A stretch of DNA of 9,236 bases from Rhodospirillaceae bacterium. GTDB taxonomy: Bacteria; Pseudomonadota; Alphaproteobacteria; UBA828. The notes beneath the pieces are model-generated. The model saw nothing but the letters and a program-made list of their open reading frames with translations, was not told the origin of the DNA and ran no database searches. Shown here one piece after another: positions 6,630-9,236 of this stretch. The position numbers and the translations under genes are program-made. The DNA lies in contig JAPPKP010000007.1 of assembly GCA_028819955.1 (NCBI GenBank), positions 1 through 9,236 of the forward strand, read 5' to 3'. Every line of letters begins with the position of its first letter. Position 1 is the first letter of the stretch.

Positions 6630-7907
6630 CTAGGCTCTTGGTCTCTCGTGCGCGGCCGTCAGCTGCGCGAGCCGCGCGTCCGCCCTTCGCACGGCGGCGA
6701 CGGCCGCCAAGCCGAGACCGGGACAGACCAGCATGGTCCACCACGCCGATGCCCAGTCGCCGACCGCCTCTGTTGCGGCGGCCAGCAACGGCGGGCCGAT
6801 CACGCTGCCGAGCGCGGCCCCCTGCGCCACGAAGCCGCTCGCCATGGCGATCTGCTCCCGACTGGGCGCGTGCGCGGCGCCGCCTTCGAAGCAGGCGGCG
6901 GGCAGCAGTCCGCCGAGCAGGGTGAAGCAGAGCGCGAGCGGAATCTTGGCGACGTCGGGTGTGACGGGTGCGAAGAGCGCCGCCGCGCACACGCCCATCG
7001 CCAGGTAGGCGCTGCCGATCAGCAGCCAGCGCGAGGCGCCGCGGTGCAAGAGCGATGCGCCGGCGACAACGCCTAGCCCTGTGAAGGAGACGATGAGCGC
7101 GGTGAACAGAGCTGCGCCGGCGAGCGAGCGGCCTTGGGTCTCGATCAGGAAAGTCGGCAGCCACGTCATCAACGCCAGCCACTGGATCGAGAACAGCACG
7201 AAGCATGCGCCGAACAGCCAGGGCCCCGGCCGCGCCAGTGTCGCGCGCGCTCCCGCGCCGAACTTCCAGGGGCCCGGCGCTGGCCGCGCCGCCCGCCCGC
7301 TCGCTCCGTCGTCTGCCGTGCTGTCGCCCTGCAGCGGATGCCAGCGTCGCGGCGCCGTCCGCCAACCGAAGGCGAGCAGATAGAGCATGATGAGCCCGGC
7401 ATTCAGGAACCAGAGGCCGCGCCAGCCGATCGAACCCAGCAGCACCGTCGCGATCACCAGCGAGAGCGCCATGCCGACCGGCATGTAGGTGCCCCAGGCG
7501 CCGACAGCCAGGCGGCGCACCTCGATGCGCGTTGCCGCGGCGATCAGCTTGGGCGCCGCCACCGTGAGGGTGGCAAAGCCGAAACCTTCAACGATGCGGG
7601 TCGCGAGCAGCAGCGGACCGCTCTCGGCGAACCCGCCGGCAAGGCTCGCGAGCCCCATCACCGCGCCCCCTGCATAGATCATCCGCCGGGCGCCCCAACG
7701 GTCGATCAGCAGCCCACCCGCCACGCCAAATACGGCGCCGACGCCGTAGAACGACGATGCGATCAGTCCGGCGATCACGCGGGGCAGGTCGAGCTCCGCC
7801 TCCAGAAGCGGCAGCGTCGGCGGGACCTTGCCGACCTGCAGGCCCACGAGGTAGCCGGCCGTGAGCGCGAGGGCCACGATGTCCCAGCGGGTGCGCCCGG
7901 TCGCCAT
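6630..7907 (-). CDS. Major facilitator superfamily transporter
   Basis: Proton- or solute-coupled inner-membrane transporter of unknown substrate. It has 425 residues, mostly hydrophobic, consistent with 12 transmembrane helices. The MFS motif A is in the loop between helices 2 and 3 (GLLIDRWGARRM, about 65-76). GWRGLWFLNAGL near 161-172 is typical after helix 5. A charged and Pro/Ala-rich central loop (about 184-225) separates the two six-helix halves, and the C-terminal half begins near ARPGPWLFGACF. No family-specific motif reveals the substrate. The ATG lacks a strong Shine-Dalgarno, but transmembrane helix 1 begins at about residue 8, so the start cannot be much later. It converges on the choline operon and is not obviously part of it. 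Confidence 0.85.
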   Translation of the reverse strand: MATGRTRWDIVALALTAGYLVGLQVGKVPPTLPLLEAELDLPRVIAGLIASSFYGVGAVFGVAGGLLIDRWGARRMIYAGGAVMGLASLAGGFAESGPLLLATRIVEGFGFATLTVAAPKLIAAATRIEVRRLAVGAWGTYMPVGMALSLVIATVLLGSIGWRGLWFLNAGLIMLYLLAFGWRTAPRRWHPLQGDSTADDGASGRAARPAPGPWKFGAGARATLARPGPWLFGACFVLFSIQWLALMTWLPTFLIETQGRSLAGAALFTALIVSFTGLGVVAGASLLHRGASRWLLIGSAYLAMGVCAAALFAPVTPDVAKIPLALCFTLLGGLLPAACFEGGAAHAPSREQIAMASGFVAQGAALGSVIGPPLLAAATEAVGDWASAWWTMLVCPGLGLAAVAAVRRADARLAQLTAAHERPRA

Positions 7908-8041
7908 CCGTGGGAGGACCTACGGCACCGCGCTATGGTTCGATGACGATTGCGGCTCCGGGCTCCCGCCATGAGAGCAGCACCGGACGGATCGCCCATG
8001 CGCCGGAGCGGCGCGCGCCGGGCAGACGAAGGACCATGGAG

Positions 8042-8152
8042 TCACGCGGGTTGGTCGCTCGTCGACAGGGCCTCTCGCCCGAAGCGCTCGACCGCCTCCA
8101 GGGTCTCGCGCACGTCGTCCCAGGTCGTGGTGTGACAACTCACAAGCGAGAT
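8042..8152 (-). pseudogene. 3' remnant of an interrupted gene
   Basis: The minus strand carries a short open stretch that reads like the genuine C-terminus of a protein: ISLVSCHTTTWDDVRETLEAVE followed by an Ala/Arg/Glu-rich helix and a TGA at 8042. Going upstream, the frame meets a TAA at 8153-8155, and base composition drops at about the same place, with no start codon or ribosome site of its own. The pattern of a Cys-His-Thr-rich strand followed by a WDDV...L..VE helix resembles the end of PLP-dependent enzymes, but this is only an impression. I read it as the surviving end of a gene cut by insertion of the element to its right. It may also be a chance open frame. Confidence 0.4.
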
Positions 8153-8469
8153 TTACCTGTCGTTCCACATCTGGACAGCGTTTCTCTCTCCTCCAATAAT
8201 GGATACACTACAGGCAGTTGGACGTCACGTCAACGGGATTCGCGTCGGAGCGCGGGGTCCTTAAGGCAGAGTCCTCACTAGCCCGATAGTTGCATTCGGG
8301 GACTTGACGTATTTCATTCGAATGTCGGCGTCACAAGCTGGTGGCTCTCTTCTGGAAGCGCCTTCTAAACTTGGTTTTGGATTCCATAACCTATGTGTAA
8401 GATACGTTCTAACGACTATTTGTCCTGCAGGCGAGGCGATGGCAGATTGCGCGCGAATGGCGCGGCGCA

Positions 8470-8497
8470 TTGCGCGTGGGATTCGGTGATCTTATAG
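8470..8497 (+). promoter_or_regulatory. Candidate promoter of the ribbon-helix-helix operon
   Basis: TTGCGC (8470-8475) and TTATAG (8492-8497) are separated by 16 bp and lie 58 bp upstream of the first gene. The match to sigma-70 consensus is moderate. The predicted start falls in the tandem direct repeat that follows, a normal position for an autoregulatory operator. Confidence 0.35.
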
Positions 8498-8517
8498 CGA
8501 CACAGGCGCGACACAGG
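8497..8517. repeat. Tandem 11-bp-period direct repeat, candidate operator
   Basis: GCGACACAGG occurs at 8497-8506 and again, identically, at 8508-8517, one helical turn apart. A degenerate third copy (GCGAGCGGAG) follows at 8519-8528. Ribbon-helix-helix proteins often bind short repeats about one turn apart in front of their own genes, so this is a good candidate for their binding site. It could also belong to an origin of transfer. Confidence 0.5.
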
Positions 8518-8555
8518 GCGCGAGCGGAGCGGTCATACCAGAGGAGGCGGACGGC

Positions 8556-8882
8556 ATGAGCGGAGCAGCCGAGGGGCGCAAACGGCAGCGTGCCGTGATG
8601 GCCACAGATAGCGACTGGCAGACCATTCGTGAGCGCGCAGACGCGGCGGGTATGGACGTCTCACGCTTCATATTGGAACGGCTCACGGCGCCTGCTCCGG
8701 TGCCTGTCGATCCGGTCTTGACGCGCGATCTTGCGGGCGCGGTGGCGCGCATCGAGAGGGTCGTGCGGGTGCTCTACGAGGTCGAGAAAGAGCGCGTCGA
8801 GAGCTCCGCAGGGGCGGAGACCTGGCAGGCTCTGGTGCGCCGTGCCGGAGCACGGATCGATGCCGAGGAGGCTCTCGGGTGA
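8556..8882 (+). CDS. Ribbon-helix-helix protein, relaxosome accessory (MobC-like)
   Basis: A small DNA-binding protein of 108 residues. Residues 12-43 fit the ribbon-helix-helix pattern of plasmid mobilisation accessory proteins: a basic strand RAVMAT, then the helix DWQTIRERADAAGM, then the turn and second helix DVSRFILERL. The rest is a helical segment (about 56-82, LAGAVARIERVVRVLYEVEK) and a C-terminal helix, suitable for dimerisation. The ATG follows a strong GAGGAGG (8541-8547) at 8 nt. Its stop overlaps the GTG start of a paralogue. Known MobC/TraJ-type proteins bind oriT and help the relaxase; autoregulation is also common. No relaxase is visible in the window, so a role as a simple repressor is possible. 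Confidence 0.72.
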   Translation: MSGAAEGRKRQRAVMATDSDWQTIRERADAAGMDVSRFILERLTAPAPVPVDPVLTRDLAGAVARIERVVRVLYEVEKERVESSAGAETWQALVRRAGARIDAEEALG

Positions 8883-9205
8883 CTGCCATCGAGGGTGGCG
8901 GTGGCGGGAAGCGGGATCTTGCGCGCGCGCGCAGCATCTACTGCTCGCCGGAGAACCGCGCATTGATCGCACGGCGTGCCAAGGAGGCGGGGATGAGTTT
9001 CTCGCGCTTCATGATCGCCTGCGCGCTTCACGGTGCAGACGAGGACGATGAGGAGGGTCCTCGCTTGATCCTGACCGAGGATGAGCAGCGGCAGCTCCTG
9101 GAGCGCGTGGCGCTTCTGAACCGGTGTAACGATGCGCTGCTGTCGCGTCTGCCGGGGACTGAGATATCGGCGCTCGGCGCACTTGAGCGTGCTTGCGCTC
9201 CCTGA
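8879..9205 (+). CDS. Second ribbon-helix-helix protein, paralogue of the preceding gene
   Basis: Also 108 residues. Residues 17-50 repeat the ribbon-helix-helix pattern of the gene before it: ARSIYCSPENRALIARRAKE then AGMSFSRFMIACAL, with the same AGM-x-x-SRF turn. An acidic linker (DEDDEEG, 54-60) leads to a helical C-terminus (LTEDEQRQLLERVALLNRCN). It starts with GTG that overlaps the previous stop (GTGA) and has GAGGAG (8865-8870) 8 nt upstream. Its own TGA shares its last base with the next ATG. The tight packing suggests stoichiometric production of both proteins, possibly as a heteromer. Its specific function is unknown; DNA binding in a mobilisation system is the best guess. Confidence 0.7.
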   Translation: MTAIEGGGGGKRDLARARSIYCSPENRALIARRAKEAGMSFSRFMIACALHGADEDDEEGPRLILTEDEQRQLLERVALLNRCNDALLSRLPGTEISALGALERACAP

Positions 9206-9236
9206 TGGCGCGACGCTCCGGTTATTCGATGGTTTT
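9205..9236 (+). CDS. Start of a third operon gene, cut by window end
   Basis: An ATG overlapping the preceding stop (TGATG) opens a frame reading MARRSGYSMV before the window ends. The basic start and the coupling suggest a genuine gene, by position perhaps a relaxase or other transfer protein, but ten residues do not allow identification. Confidence 0.45.
   Translation, partial: MARRSGYSMV

Larger units (their letters stand above)
7908..8555. other. 648-bp region without an intact gene; candidate element border
   Basis: The part up to about 8137 is GC-rich and holds the gene remnant described separately. From about 8137 to 8440 the GC content falls noticeably, and no frame shows convincing coding character. 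Small inverted repeats lie here: TGTGA-CAAC-TCACA (8131-8144), CCCGA / TCGGG (8282-8300), the perfect 10-mer CATTCGAATG (8315-8324), and GGTTTTGG-ATT-CCATAACC with one mismatch (8373-8391). No tRNA is recognisable. From about 8440 the sequence becomes GC-rich again and leads into the promoter of the ribbon-helix-helix operon. Confidence 0.5.

Noticed and set aside
7931..7950. GGTTCGATGAC, resembling a tRNA T-loop
   Set aside because: The flanking bases do not pair as a T-stem and no acceptor or anticodon arm could be found, so it gives no tRNA attachment site.
7933..8037. 34-codon minus-strand frame (MVLRLPGARRSGAW...) just upstream of the MFS gene
   Set aside because: It has no ribosome site and no recognised family. 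It could be leader or remnant sequence but is too short to support.
7910..8281. 123-codon plus-strand open frame in the gap after the MFS gene
   Set aside because: It crosses the composition change at about 8137, its residues are Arg/Ser/Gly-rich without pattern, and no Shine-Dalgarno is seen.
8304..8489. 61-codon plus-strand frame starting with TTG or ATG 8322
   Set aside because: It has no ribosome site, crosses from AT-richer to GC-rich DNA and overlaps the likely promoter of the downstream operon.

Overview
The window looks like chromosomal DNA from a GC-rich alphaproteobacterium. The evidence is very high GC with strongly GC-biased third codon positions, a ChoX-type choline-binding protein very like that of Sinorhizobium meliloti, and a GGCCGGG-type intergenic palindrome (98-120) of a kind common in Alphaproteobacteria. 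Genus-level assignment is not possible from sequence alone.

Bases 1-6558 form a divergent choline uptake and oxidation locus. On the minus strand, betI (TetR-family choline-responsive repressor) is followed after about 20 nt by betA (choline dehydrogenase). On the plus strand, a four-gene ABC operon runs choX (choline-binding protein), choW (permease), choV (ATPase), then a second, unrelated family-3 solute-binding protein. The last three genes are joined by overlapping stop/start codons. A 20-bp near-palindrome lies in the 99-bp divergent region, exactly inside the spacer of a good sigma-70-type betI promoter, so BetI very likely represses itself and betA, and plausibly the transporter. A long, strong hairpin separates choX from choW and probably keeps the abundant binding protein expressed above the membrane components. 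In E. coli the secondary transporter BetT faces betIBA; here an ABC importer takes that place. No betaine aldehyde dehydrogenase (betB) is present in the window.

Bases 6630-7907 (minus) encode an MFS transporter convergent with the choline operon. Its substrate is unknown.

Bases 7908-8555 contain no convincing complete gene. They hold a short minus-strand 3' gene remnant (8042-8152) that is cut off at about 8153, followed by a stretch of visibly lower GC. I read this as the edge of an integrated mobile element. From 8556 a tightly packed plus-strand operon begins. It has two tandem 108-residue ribbon-helix-helix proteins related to each other and resembling relaxosome accessory (MobC-like) proteins, then the first ten codons of a third gene cut by the window end. 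An 11-bp-period direct repeat precedes this operon and could be its operator.
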